Below, piece by piece: positions 17,054 to 24,503 of a DNA stretch of 64,000 nucleotides. The stretch lies in NCBI GenBank assembly GCA_964451935.1, contig CAYVKE010000001.1, forward strand, positions 1 through 64,000, read 5' to 3'. The notes under the pieces were generated by a model that had not been told where the DNA came from, made no database searches, and saw only the letters and a program-made list of their open reading frames with translations. Every line of letters starts with the position of its first letter. Position 1 is the stretch's first letter. The stretch is from CALFXN01 sp964451935. GTDB taxonomy: Bacteria > Synergistota > Synergistia > Synergistales > Aminobacteriaceae. The position numbers and the translations under genes were made by a program.

Positions 17054-18415
17054 ATGAGAAACGGGAATAGTCTTCGTGTTGTCGTCGAATCCGTCAGCAG
17101 CGACGGAAAGGGCATCGCGAGGATGCAGAACGGGAAGGTGCTTTTTGTCGCCGGAGGTCTTCCCGAAGAAGAACTGGAGGTTATTGTTCTTCGGGAAAGC
17201 CGTGATTATGCAGTCGCCGAAATTGTGAACATCATGACAAAGAACAGGAGACGTATTTCTCCGATTTGTCCCTGGTATCACATATGCGGCGGATGCCAGC
17301 TTCAACATGCTGCGTATGAACTCCAGCTGGAAGTAAAAAAACGAATCGTGCAGGACGCATTGGTCCGGATCGCAAAGCTGCAGCCTGCCTATGGGATTGA
17401 TGAATGCGTTCCGAGTCCGAGAGCGTGGAATTATCGAAATAAGGCGTCTTTCCCGGTCCGTGGAGGCGCTTCGGGAATGCGTATGGGGTTTTTTAAGGCG
17501 GGAACGCATGACCTGGCGCCGATAGATGCCTGCCCCGTTATGGAGAAAAGAATCGAAACACTTTTCCAGCATATTCTTGACATTCTTCCGGAGATCCCGC
17601 TTTCTCCGTACGATGAAAGGAACCACAGCGGCCTGTTGCGGCATATCGTCTTGCGGTCGGGCAGTTTCACGGGAGATTCTTTGGTCGGATTGGTATGCAG
17701 AGAGTATCCGGCGATGGAAGCCGTTGTTCGGATACGGGATCTCTTTCACGCAGCCGGGAAGAGCGCCCCCCGAGGATTATGCATCAATCGGAACCGGGAA
17801 AAATCGAATGTCATTCTCGGGAGCGACGTCAGGGAAATATCCGGCGAAGTCATGGTGCGCGAGCGGCTCGATCCATATTTATTCCGGTATGGACTCACGG
17901 ATTTTTTCCAGGTAAACAGCTTTCAGGCGAAACGTCTGTATGCGTATGCGGCCGAACAGGCAGGAACCGGCGGGAGTCTTCTTGAACTGTATGCTGGGAT
18001 CGGAACGCTGACGATGTATCTGGCTCCTGCGTATCGTCGAATAACAGCCGTTGAAGAGTGGTTGACAGCCGGAAAAACGATCGCAGCGACAAGTTCGGTC
18101 AATCGATTTTCGAATATCGCGCCGATCGTCGGAAGCGCGGAAAACGTAATTCGTGAACTGCCCGACCGGTACGAAACCGTCGTCGTCGATCCTCCGAGAA
18201 CAGGCTGCGACCGATCGGTGCTCGAAACCATCGCGGACATCGTTACACCAAGAAAGATCGTGTATGTTTCATGTAACCCGGCCACACTGTCGAGGGATGT
18301 CCGCATCCTGCACGAAAAAGGTTTTGTTTTGGAAAAGCTTCGTCCCTTCGATATGTTCCCTCAGACAACGCACGTCGAATGTGTCGCCACATTGGTTTCG
18401 GATCGCGGCGTCTAA
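17054..18415 (+). CDS. rlmD: RumA/TrmA-family RNA m5U methyltransferase (RlmCD/RlmD type)
   Basis: SAM-dependent uracil-C5 methyltransferase, most likely acting on 23S rRNA. The 453 residues include a TRAM domain (about 6-60), 4Fe-4S cysteines C72, C78 and C81 (CPWYHICGGCQLQH) with a fourth in DACPVME, a Rossmann motif LLELYAGIGTLTMYLA, VDPPRTGCD and the catalytic SCNPATLSRD. The ATG at 17054, 9 nt after AGGGG, is preferred over two upstream TTGs. Precise target uridines cannot be told from sequence. Confidence 0.9.
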   Translation: MRNGNSLRVVVESVSSDGKGIARMQNGKVLFVAGGLPEEELEVIVLRESRDYAVAEIVNIMTKNRRRISPICPWYHICGGCQLQHAAYELQLEVKKRIVQDALVRIAKLQPAYGIDECVPSPRAWNYRNKASFPVRGGASGMRMGFFKAGTHDLAPIDACPVMEKRIETLFQHILDILPEIPLSPYDERNHSGLLRHIVLRSGSFTGDSLVGLVCREYPAMEAVVRIRDLFHAAGKSAPRGLCINRNREKSNVILGSDVREISGEVMVRERLDPYLFRYGLTDFFQVNSFQAKRLYAYAAEQAGTGGSLLELYAGIGTLTMYLAPAYRRITAVEEWLTAGKTIAATSSVNRFSNIAPIVGSAENVIRELPDRYETVVVDPPRTGCDRSVLETIADIVTPRKIVYVSCNPATLSRDVRILHEKGFVLEKLRPFDMFPQTTHVECVATLVSDRGV

Positions 18416-18632
18416 TCATCGTGACCGGATCATTCGCGACGCCAGGGTGTTCGTCGCGATGCGGAATTCCCGTACAGAACCGCCGGCTTCTTTCTTTCGT
18501 CACGGCGAAAAAGTCCCGATAGTCGTTTCCAAATAGCGTTCTTGATGTCATGTCGGCGCATTCGTCCGCAAAATATTCCCACTTCGGGGCCCCTTTCACG
18601 CATAAAGAACACGACCGGAAAATGCGATGCGT
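18416..18632. other. Gap of about 250 bp before hutP; no gene seen
   Basis: No ORF with a convincing ribosome site or recognisable product was found on either strand. A possible -10 box lies at its end. It contains a GGGGCCCC palindromic core near 18588 but no clear terminator for the preceding methyltransferase gene. Confidence 0.5.
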
Positions 18633-18638
18633 TATAAT
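18633..18638 (+). promoter_or_regulatory. Possible -10 of hutP promoter
   Basis: Perfect TATAAT 27 nt before the GTG start, with a leader containing GAGGGGAGTGG. The -35 region is poor, so activator dependence or chance are both possible. Confidence 0.45.
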
Positions 18639-18665
18639 GACATTTGAGAGGGGAGTGGTGGACTC

Positions 18666-19244
18666 GTGATCTGGAAGCGCATTTTCACGCCGCAAACGAT
18701 TGATGAACAACCGAATAACACAGGGATTCCCCTTGCCGGAGAGTCTGAGAACGAAGAAGACCCTTCCGTCGGAACGCCGCCAAAGGAGGAGATCCCGTCC
18801 TCGGTTTTGGAGCTTACCGTTCGTGTTCGCCTCGATGACGAGAATCAGGTTGGAAGAGCGGCGCTGTTGCTTGCGGCGACGACTACTGAAGAGTCGGAAA
18901 ACAGTTTCCGAAGGGACCTCGCACGGTGGAACTGGAGATCGGTGGCGACCGAAGTCGGCGGTCTTGCAGGAGATCTTCCTCAAAAGATCACAAGAGCGCT
19001 GGTCGGAGCCTCGCTGAACGCGGGAGTGGTCGAGAAGAAGCGGAACGAGATGCACGCCCTCATGCACGCGGCCGTCGAAGCGCTCGATGGATTTCTTGCG
19101 GTCGGAATGCTGGAAGCGAGCATCGGCGCGAAAATTTCTATCGTTCGGAACTCCCGATGGATCGCCGTCGCCGTTATGGGAGATACCGCGTATCATGCGG
19201 TCGCTCATCATGAACGCTGCGGCCTTGGAGTTATGCATATTTGA
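18666..19244 (+). CDS. hutP: HutP-family RNA-binding antitermination protein
   Basis: In Bacillus, HutP binds L-histidine and divalent metal, then binds hut mRNA to prevent termination. Here the HutP fold occupies about residues 48-192 of 192. The signature HALMHAAVEALDGFLAVGML (129-148, His130 and His134) and the ending WIAVAVMGDT...HHERCGLGVMHI match B. subtilis HutP closely. The N-terminal 45 residues are an extra charged, proline-rich tail. The GTG start follows GGGGAG. No hut genes are adjacent, so the RNA target is unknown. Confidence 0.85.
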   Translation: MIWKRIFTPQTIDEQPNNTGIPLAGESENEEDPSVGTPPKEEIPSSVLELTVRVRLDDENQVGRAALLLAATTTEESENSFRRDLARWNWRSVATEVGGLAGDLPQKITRALVGASLNAGVVEKKRNEMHALMHAAVEALDGFLAVGMLEASIGAKISIVRNSRWIAVAVMGDTAYHAVAHHERCGLGVMHI

Positions 19245-19247
19245 CGA

Positions 19248-19276
19248 TTGTTTTCCGACGCCGGATGTGGTAGATT
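19248..19276 (+). promoter_or_regulatory. Promoter of rpmE
   Basis: -35 TTGTTT (19248-19253), 17-nt spacer and extended -10 TGgTAGATT (19268-19276). The leader to the rpmE ATG is about 40 nt. Confidence 0.65.
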
Positions 19277-19323
19277 CTCACTTTGTTCGGTGGGAATTTT
19301 TAACGTTGCGGAGGTGTAGAGAT

Positions 19324-19563
19324 ATGAAAAAAGACATCCATCCTGATTATGTTGCGTGCAAGGTGTTCTGTGCGTGCGGAAACAGTTTCGAGACCCGCTC
19401 GACGAAGAAAGAAATCCGCGTCGGCGTATGTTCTGCATGCCATCCTTTCTTTACCGGAAGGAAGGGATCGAAGGTCGTTCTTGAAGCCGGACGGCTTGAG
19501 AAGTTCCAGAAGAAATACGAAGGTGTCAATTACGGCCAGAAAGAACGCAAGGAAGAGGAATAG
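19324..19563 (+). CDS. rpmE: 50S ribosomal protein L31 (zinc-binding type)
   Basis: 79 residues. It starts MKKDIHPDY like other L31 proteins and keeps the four zinc cysteines: two in FCACG and two in VCSACHPFFTG. This is the C+ form, as opposed to the zinc-independent paralogue expressed under zinc starvation. GGAGGTG lies about 9 nt upstream of ATG 19324. It has its own promoter and terminator and so is probably monocistronic. Confidence 0.96.
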   Translation: MKKDIHPDYVACKVFCACGNSFETRSTKKEIRVGVCSACHPFFTGRKGSKVVLEAGRLEKFQKKYEGVNYGQKERKEEE

Positions 19564-19587
19564 GGGAGCCTCGCTCCCCTTTTTTTT
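19563..19587 (+). terminator. Terminator of rpmE
   Basis: Stem GGGGAGC / GCTCCCC with loop ctc and eight T, starting at the rpmE stop codon. Confidence 0.93.
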
Positions 19588-19605
19588 GACGAGGAGCCTG
19601 GAATA

Positions 19606-20307
19606 ATGGATTGCCGTGTGGCGCTGTTGGCCTATACGCCCGAACCGGACAAGGTCGTTGCGGCGGCGGCGCGCCTCTGTTACAGCGACGAGTCGGCATC
19701 CGTTCTGAAAAATGCCGTCTCGCCGGAGCGAACGAGGACATTCATATCGAACCTTCTTCGCAGCGGGCATCACTCTCCTCTGGAGCATGTCTCGTTTACC
19801 TTCGCCGTTGACGGCATCAGTCGCGTCACGACGCACCAGATCGTCCGACACAGAATCGCCAGTTACTCCCAGAGAAGCCAGCGGTATGTCCGGATGAACG
19901 AGCCTGCCTGCATCATGCCGAAGTCCGTTGCGGAGAACGAGGCTGCACGAAAACTCTTTTCCGAAACGGTGAAATCGTGCCATGATGCGTATTGCGTTCT
20001 CGTCGACGCGGGAATTCCCAAAGAGGACGCACGGTACATACTCCCGCATGGATGGGAGACAAGCATCGTTATCACAATGAATGCGCGGGAACTGCACCAT
20101 TTTTTCGGGTTACGACTGTGTCGGAGGACGCAGTGGGAAATCCGTGCAACAGCGCGGCGCATGGCCGTCGAAGCCAGAAAGGCGGCTCCGTTCATTTTCG
20201 AGACGCTGGGTCCCGGATGCGTCGGAGGCGTCTGTCCGGAGTTGCCCCCGTGCGGTTCTCCGTATGCGTCCGTTGACGAAGTGCTGAAAGATGGTGCGGA
20301 CTCGTGA
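19606..20307 (+). CDS. thyX: Flavin-dependent thymidylate synthase ThyX
   Basis: Makes dTMP from dUMP using methylene-tetrahydrofolate and FADH2, independent of ThyA. The 233 residues contain the ThyX signature RHRx7S (RHRIASYSQRS, 81-91) and HHSPLEH for dUMP/FAD contacts. The substrate-binding region TMNARELHHFFGLRLCRRTQWEIR is also present. GAGGAGCC precedes ATG 19606. It overlaps the DUF1385 gene by 4 nt. Confidence 0.96.
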   Translation: MDCRVALLAYTPEPDKVVAAAARLCYSDESASVLKNAVSPERTRTFISNLLRSGHHSPLEHVSFTFAVDGISRVTTHQIVRHRIASYSQRSQRYVRMNEPACIMPKSVAENEAARKLFSETVKSCHDAYCVLVDAGIPKEDARYILPHGWETSIVITMNARELHHFFGLRLCRRTQWEIRATARRMAVEARKAAPFIFETLGPGCVGGVCPELPPCGSPYASVDEVLKDGADS

Positions 20308-21278
20308 TGGGGAAAGTGATTTTTCGGTCGCTGGCTGCCCTTGCGACGGCAACCACGGAACGGATCCCCGTCGGAGGCCAGGCGGTCATTCAGGGTGTGC
20401 TGATGCGTGGCCCCGCCCGCTGGGGGCTTTGCGTGCGTCGTCCCGACCAGACAATGTGGAGCGAACACTGGGAAAGCGGGACCCGAACGCGCCGTTTCCC
20501 CTGGAAACTGCCGATTGTTCGCGGATTCATCATGATGATCGAGATGCTCGGAACCGGCATGCGTGCGCTGAACAGATCCGCGCAGCTCGCGTTGGACGAC
20601 GAAGAGACGATCACTCCCATCGAGACGGCCGTTTCCATAGGTATTGCCGTCCTTGCCGTCGTCGGTCTTTTTATCGCTCTGCCTCTTTGGTTCGCCGACT
20701 GGTGCGCGCGTGCGTGGAGCCTTTCCTCCGCTGGGAAGGACGTCATCGAGGGACTTGTTCGCGGCGTCGTCTTTGTGGCGTACATCGCCGGCATCGGCAT
20801 GTGGCGGGATATTCAACAGGTGTTTCGCTATCACGGCGCGGAGCATAAGACGATCAACGCATTCGAAAACGGTTCCGAGATGACATCCGAGTCGGTTCTG
20901 GGCTATTCGAGAATTCACCCCCGTTGCGGAACATCCTTTCTGCTCATAGCGATAGTGGTCAGCATCATCGTGTTTTCCGCAGCGGGACACGGCGGGCTGT
21001 TGTGGAGAATAGGCTCGAGAATCGTCTTGTTGCCGGTTGTCATAGGCGTCTCATACGAGATCATAAAGGGGGCTTCCCGTTGCGGCAGGATTGGGGCGTT
21101 GCTGATATCCCCGGCGCTTCTCCTGCAGTATCTGACGACGCGAGAGCCGTCGAGGGAACAGGTTGAAGTCGCGATCCGTTCCCTTGAAGTTGCGCTGGAT
21201 ACGTCGTTCTCCCGGACCCCGGATGAACGAATGAACAATCAGAGCGAGGTGCCTGATGAACATCGAACCGAAGCTTGA
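20304..21278 (+). CDS. DUF1385 family membrane protein
   Basis: Conserved membrane protein of unknown function that often sits next to prfA and prmC in Firmicutes-like genomes. The 324 residues contain the family motif YHGAEHKTINAFE near 175-187 and PVGGQAVIQGVLMRGP near 22-37. Hydrophobic segments lie at about 110-130, 150-168, 215-235 and 240-258. The start is GTG 20304 or ATG 20307, overlapping the thyX stop. Its end overlaps prfA by 23 nt. Confidence 0.85.
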   Translation: MMGKVIFRSLAALATATTERIPVGGQAVIQGVLMRGPARWGLCVRRPDQTMWSEHWESGTRTRRFPWKLPIVRGFIMMIEMLGTGMRALNRSAQLALDDEETITPIETAVSIGIAVLAVVGLFIALPLWFADWCARAWSLSSAGKDVIEGLVRGVVFVAYIAGIGMWRDIQQVFRYHGAEHKTINAFENGSEMTSESVLGYSRIHPRCGTSFLLIAIVVSIIVFSAAGHGGLLWRIGSRIVLLPVVIGVSYEIIKGASRCGRIGALLISPALLLQYLTTREPSREQVEVAIRSLEVALDTSFSRTPDERMNNQSEVPDEHRTEA

Positions 21279-22335
21279 GCAGATAGAAAAGGATTTTTAC
21301 GATCTCGAACGCCGTATGTCCGACCCCGGCATTGTTTCGCAGATCAAAGAGCTGCAGGAACTGGGGAAGCGCCACGCGCAGCTTGAGCCTGTCGTACGGA
21401 AATACCAGGAATACAGGAAGAATCGCGAGGAAATACGGGAGGCGCAGGATCTTCTCCGTTCAGACGACGAGGATATGCGACGGCTCGCCGAGGAGGAAAT
21501 GGCCGCCAAGGAACCGTTGACGGCCGGGTTGTTGCAGGAATTGCAATTTCTGCTTCTTCCTTCGGATCCGAACGACGAAAAGAGCGTAATGATGGAGATT
21601 CGCGCCGGAGCGGGGGGAGAAGAGGCCGCGCTCTTCGCCGCGAATCTTTTCCGTATGTACTCGCGTTTTTCCGAACGCCAGAGCTGGACGTACGAAATAA
21701 TCGACATCAGCGAAACCGGCATCGGCGGGATCAAGGAAATCGTTATCCGGATCGATGGACGCGGCGCGTACAGCAAACTCAAATTCGAGAGCGGCGTTCA
21801 CCGCGTGCAGCGCGTTCCGGTGACTGAGGCGAGCGGTCGGATTCACACGTCTACCGCAACGGTCGCCGTTCTTCCCGAGGTTGAGGACGTGGATATCGAA
21901 ATCAGAGCCGAGGACCTGAAGGTCGACACCTACCGCGCGAGCGGCGCGGGGGGGCAATACGTCAACAGAACGGACTCTGCGGTTCGAATGACGCATATTC
22001 CGTCCGGACTTGTCGTCACCTGCCAGGACGAACGTTCGCAGCTCAAGAACAGGGCGAAGGCGATGCGATATCTCCGGGCGAAGCTCTATGACCTGGAGAT
22101 GCAGAAAAAGAACGATGCGGTGGCTTCGGAACGAAGGGGCCAGATCGGGACCGGAGATCGATCCGAACGCATACGAACGTACAATTTCCCCCAGAATCGT
22201 CTGACCGACCACAGAATCGGAGTCACACTCTACAAGCTGGATCAGATCCTCGACGGAGATCTGTACGAGTTGATTGAAGCTCTGACCATGGCCGATCAGA
22301 CGGAGCGCCTTCATCATCTTGAAACCATCGGATAA
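21256..22335 (+). CDS. prfA: Peptide chain release factor 1
   Basis: Class I release factor reading UAA and UAG. The 359 residues include the PVT recognition tripeptide in the PxT position (RVPVTEASGRIHTS), which marks RF1 rather than RF2, and the catalytic GGQ at 232-234 (SGAGGQYVN). The ATG at 21256 lies inside the preceding gene with GAGGTG upstream. prmC, which methylates the GGQ glutamine, follows with a 17-nt overlap. Confidence 0.96.
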   Translation: MNIEPKLEQIEKDFYDLERRMSDPGIVSQIKELQELGKRHAQLEPVVRKYQEYRKNREEIREAQDLLRSDDEDMRRLAEEEMAAKEPLTAGLLQELQFLLLPSDPNDEKSVMMEIRAGAGGEEAALFAANLFRMYSRFSERQSWTYEIIDISETGIGGIKEIVIRIDGRGAYSKLKFESGVHRVQRVPVTEASGRIHTSTATVAVLPEVEDVDIEIRAEDLKVDTYRASGAGGQYVNRTDSAVRMTHIPSGLVVTCQDERSQLKNRAKAMRYLRAKLYDLEMQKKNDAVASERRGQIGTGDRSERIRTYNFPQNRLTDHRIGVTLYKLDQILDGDLYELIEALTMADQTERLHHLETIG

Positions 22336-23188
22336 TGAGCTTCCCTTAACAGTTCTCCAGGCCCGAAAATGCGGCGCGGCGCAACTCGCTCTTTCAGGCC
22401 TCCCCGACGACTGCGTCGAGGCCGATTTTCTGCTTTCACACGTTCTTGGGACAGAAAGAAGCATTCTGCTTGCGCATCGCGACCGTGTCATAACATCCGA
22501 AGAGGCGGCCGTTTTTCAGACGCTTCTCGAACGCAGGAAGCACCGGGAGCCGATGGCGTACATTACGGGAGAGGCTGCGTTCAGAAACTTCATTTTTTCC
22601 GTCGGTCCCGGTTGTCTCGTTCCCAGACCTGAAACCGAACTTCTTGTCGACAGGGCGCTTTCGTTGGCCGGATGGCGAACGTTCCTTGACTGGGGGACGG
22701 GGAGCGGATGCATATCATTGAGTCTTCTACTGGAGAGACCGGACGCATCTGCTGCTTTCGCCGTCGATGCCAGCGCAGCCGCCCTCCGATGGGCTTGGGA
22801 AAATGTCCGCGCCTTTGATTTGCACGATCGCTGTCGTCTATGGCACGGGGCGTCGTTCGACACCATTCCGACGGACGTCCTTCCGGTCGATCTTCTGGTG
22901 AGCAACCCCCCCTATATCCCGACATATCGTCTTGCAGACCTCCAGGAAGACGTACTGAAAGAACCGGTGACAGCGCTTGACGGTGGAAAAGACGGCTTGG
23001 ACATTGCGCGGCATATTCTTGAAAACGCCTCCCGTGTTGTTCGGAGCGGCGGTTTCGTTCTAATGGAAACAGGTGATGACGAACAGGCGAAGGATCTTTC
23101 GTCCTTCAAAACGCCGGGTCTTGTCTTTTGTGAAACAATACGGGATTTTAATGGTATTTCTCGCATTGTTCTATGGGGTCGTGTATAA
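22319..23188 (+). CDS. prmC: Release factor glutamine methyltransferase PrmC (HemK)
   Basis: SAM-dependent N5-glutamine methyltransferase that modifies the GGQ motif of RF1 and RF2. Of 289 residues, the N-terminal helical domain includes PMAYITGEAAFRN, the Rossmann part has FLDWGTGSGCISLSLL, and NPPY at 196-199 is the catalytic motif. The start is inferred as TTG 22319 because no ATG or GTG fits the conserved N-terminal length and GGAG lies 13 nt upstream. It overlaps prfA by 17 nt. Confidence 0.94.
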   Translation: MKPSDNELPLTVLQARKCGAAQLALSGLPDDCVEADFLLSHVLGTERSILLAHRDRVITSEEAAVFQTLLERRKHREPMAYITGEAAFRNFIFSVGPGCLVPRPETELLVDRALSLAGWRTFLDWGTGSGCISLSLLLERPDASAAFAVDASAAALRWAWENVRAFDLHDRCRLWHGASFDTIPTDVLPVDLLVSNPPYIPTYRLADLQEDVLKEPVTALDGGKDGLDIARHILENASRVVRSGGFVLMETGDDEQAKDLSSFKTPGLVFCETIRDFNGISRIVLWGRV

Positions 23189-23189
23189 T
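23184..23189 (+). promoter_or_regulatory. Possible -10 of trxB promoter
   Basis: Perfect TATAAT whose TAA is the prmC stop codon, about 58 nt before trxB. No good -35 was found. Confidence 0.4.
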
Positions 23190-23246
23190 TTCAAAGTGGT
23201 CATGAAAACGCTTATTGAATAGCGGTGTACGTGAGAGGAGATGGCA

Positions 23247-24437
23247 ATGATGGAAAAAAGGGAGCTTGTCATTATCGGCGCCGGGCCTGCAGGTCTGACT
23301 GCGGCGATTTACGGCCGCAGAGCCGGGTTGGATGTTCTTTTGCTGGAAAAGGGGACTCCGGGCGGACAGATCAACATCACCGATGAGATAGAAAATTGGC
23401 CCGGAGTGAAGCATGCAAGCGGACAGGAGCTTGGAAACATGTTCCGCGAGCACGCCGAAAAATTCAATACCGAATTCCGCGACACGGATGTACGCAAGGT
23501 GGAAATCCGTGAAGGCCGGAAGATCGTCGTCACGGAAAAGGAAGAGATTGAGGCGGAAGCTGTCATCATCTGCACCGGCGCGTATTTCCGCCGTCTCGGA
23601 TGCGAAGGCGAAGCGGAACATATCGGCCAGGGTGTGAGCTACTGCGCCGTTTGCGACGGGGCGTTCTTCGAGGACGAAACCATCGCCGTTATCGGCGGAG
23701 GAAACACTGCAGTCGAAGAGGGAACATATCTGACCAAATTTGCGAAGAAAGTGTACATCGTCCATCGCCGCGACGAATTCCGGGCAGACCGCGCCGCGAT
23801 CGAGCACGCGCTTTCCAATCCGAAGATCGAACCGGTCTGGAATTCCGTGGTCGAACGCATCGAAGGAGACGGCATGGTGGAAAACATCGTCCTGAAGAAC
23901 GTCAAGACGGGCGAAGTTTCCAATCTCGCCGTGGCGGGCGTCTTCATGTTCGTCGGCCAGGCGCCGTACGACGAGCCGGTTCGCGGACTTGTCAAGGCCG
24001 CAAAGGGCGGCTGGATCATCACAAACGAAGATATGGAGACATCCGTCGAAGGAATCTATGCTGCGGGCGACGTGCGCGAGAAGGGGTTGCGCCAGGTCAT
24101 AACCGCCGCGGGAGACGGCGCCGTCGCAGCCATGTCCGCGGTGTCGTACATCAACGAACAGGTGCACCTTCGTTCCGTGTTGATGGAACCGGAGCACGTC
24201 GTCGCGTTCTTTTACTCGAGTATTGACGGGAACCAGGTGCAGCTCAGCGAAAAAGCTCTTAAGGAAGCAGAGAAGATGGGGAAAAAGCTCACGCTTGTTG
24301 ACGGGTACCGCAACGGGAAAATGGTGGAAAAATTGCAGCTGCCCGGAATGCCGGCTCTTGTGGAACTCCGGAAGGGCGACGTTGTCCGGACGGAAACCCC
24401 CGCAACGCTGGAAAAAGTCCTTTCTTTCCTGAAATAG
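23247..24437 (+). CDS. trxB: Thioredoxin reductase with C-terminal thioredoxin-like domain
   Basis: Flavoenzyme reducing thioredoxin with NADPH. 396 residues from ATG 23247. The first 310 are a standard TrxB: FAD motif GAGPAGLTAAIYGRRAG, redox pair CAVC at about 133-136, NAD(P) motif GGGNTAVEEG and ATG-like GIYAAGDVRE. An extra ~85-residue tail (VVAFFYSSIDG...GMPALVELRKGDVV...LEKVLSFLK) looks like a thioredoxin fold but has no CxxC. AGAGGAG at 23234-23240 favours ATG 23247 over 23241. Confidence 0.93.
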   Translation: MMEKRELVIIGAGPAGLTAAIYGRRAGLDVLLLEKGTPGGQINITDEIENWPGVKHASGQELGNMFREHAEKFNTEFRDTDVRKVEIREGRKIVVTEKEEIEAEAVIICTGAYFRRLGCEGEAEHIGQGVSYCAVCDGAFFEDETIAVIGGGNTAVEEGTYLTKFAKKVYIVHRRDEFRADRAAIEHALSNPKIEPVWNSVVERIEGDGMVENIVLKNVKTGEVSNLAVAGVFMFVGQAPYDEPVRGLVKAAKGGWIITNEDMETSVEGIYAAGDVREKGLRQVITAAGDGAVAAMSAVSYINEQVHLRSVLMEPEHVVAFFYSSIDGNQVQLSEKALKEAEKMGKKLTLVDGYRNGKMVEKLQLPGMPALVELRKGDVVRTETPATLEKVLSFLK

Positions 24438-24445
24438 ACACGACA

Positions 24446-24485
24446 TGTCAACGATCGGACGCCCGTTTTTTTCACGGCGTCCGAT
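24446..24485 (+). promoter_or_regulatory. Long perfect hairpin with T-rich loop before the fructose-kinase-like gene
   Basis: A 14-bp perfect stem (24446-24459 pairing with 24472-24485) encloses a 12-nt loop containing seven T. The T-run is in the loop rather than after the stem, so it is not a classical terminator. The stem ends 2 nt before the ribosome site GGAGGG of the next gene. It could terminate trxB imperfectly, stabilise mRNA or modulate translation. Confidence 0.6.
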
Positions 24486-24503
24486 CGTTATGGAGGGAAG
24501 CCC

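Noticed and set aside
18243..19238. Long minus-strand ORF (331 codons) across hutP and the preceding gap
   Set aside because: It overlaps a recognised gene, is Arg/His-rich like an antisense shadow and has no recognisable domain.
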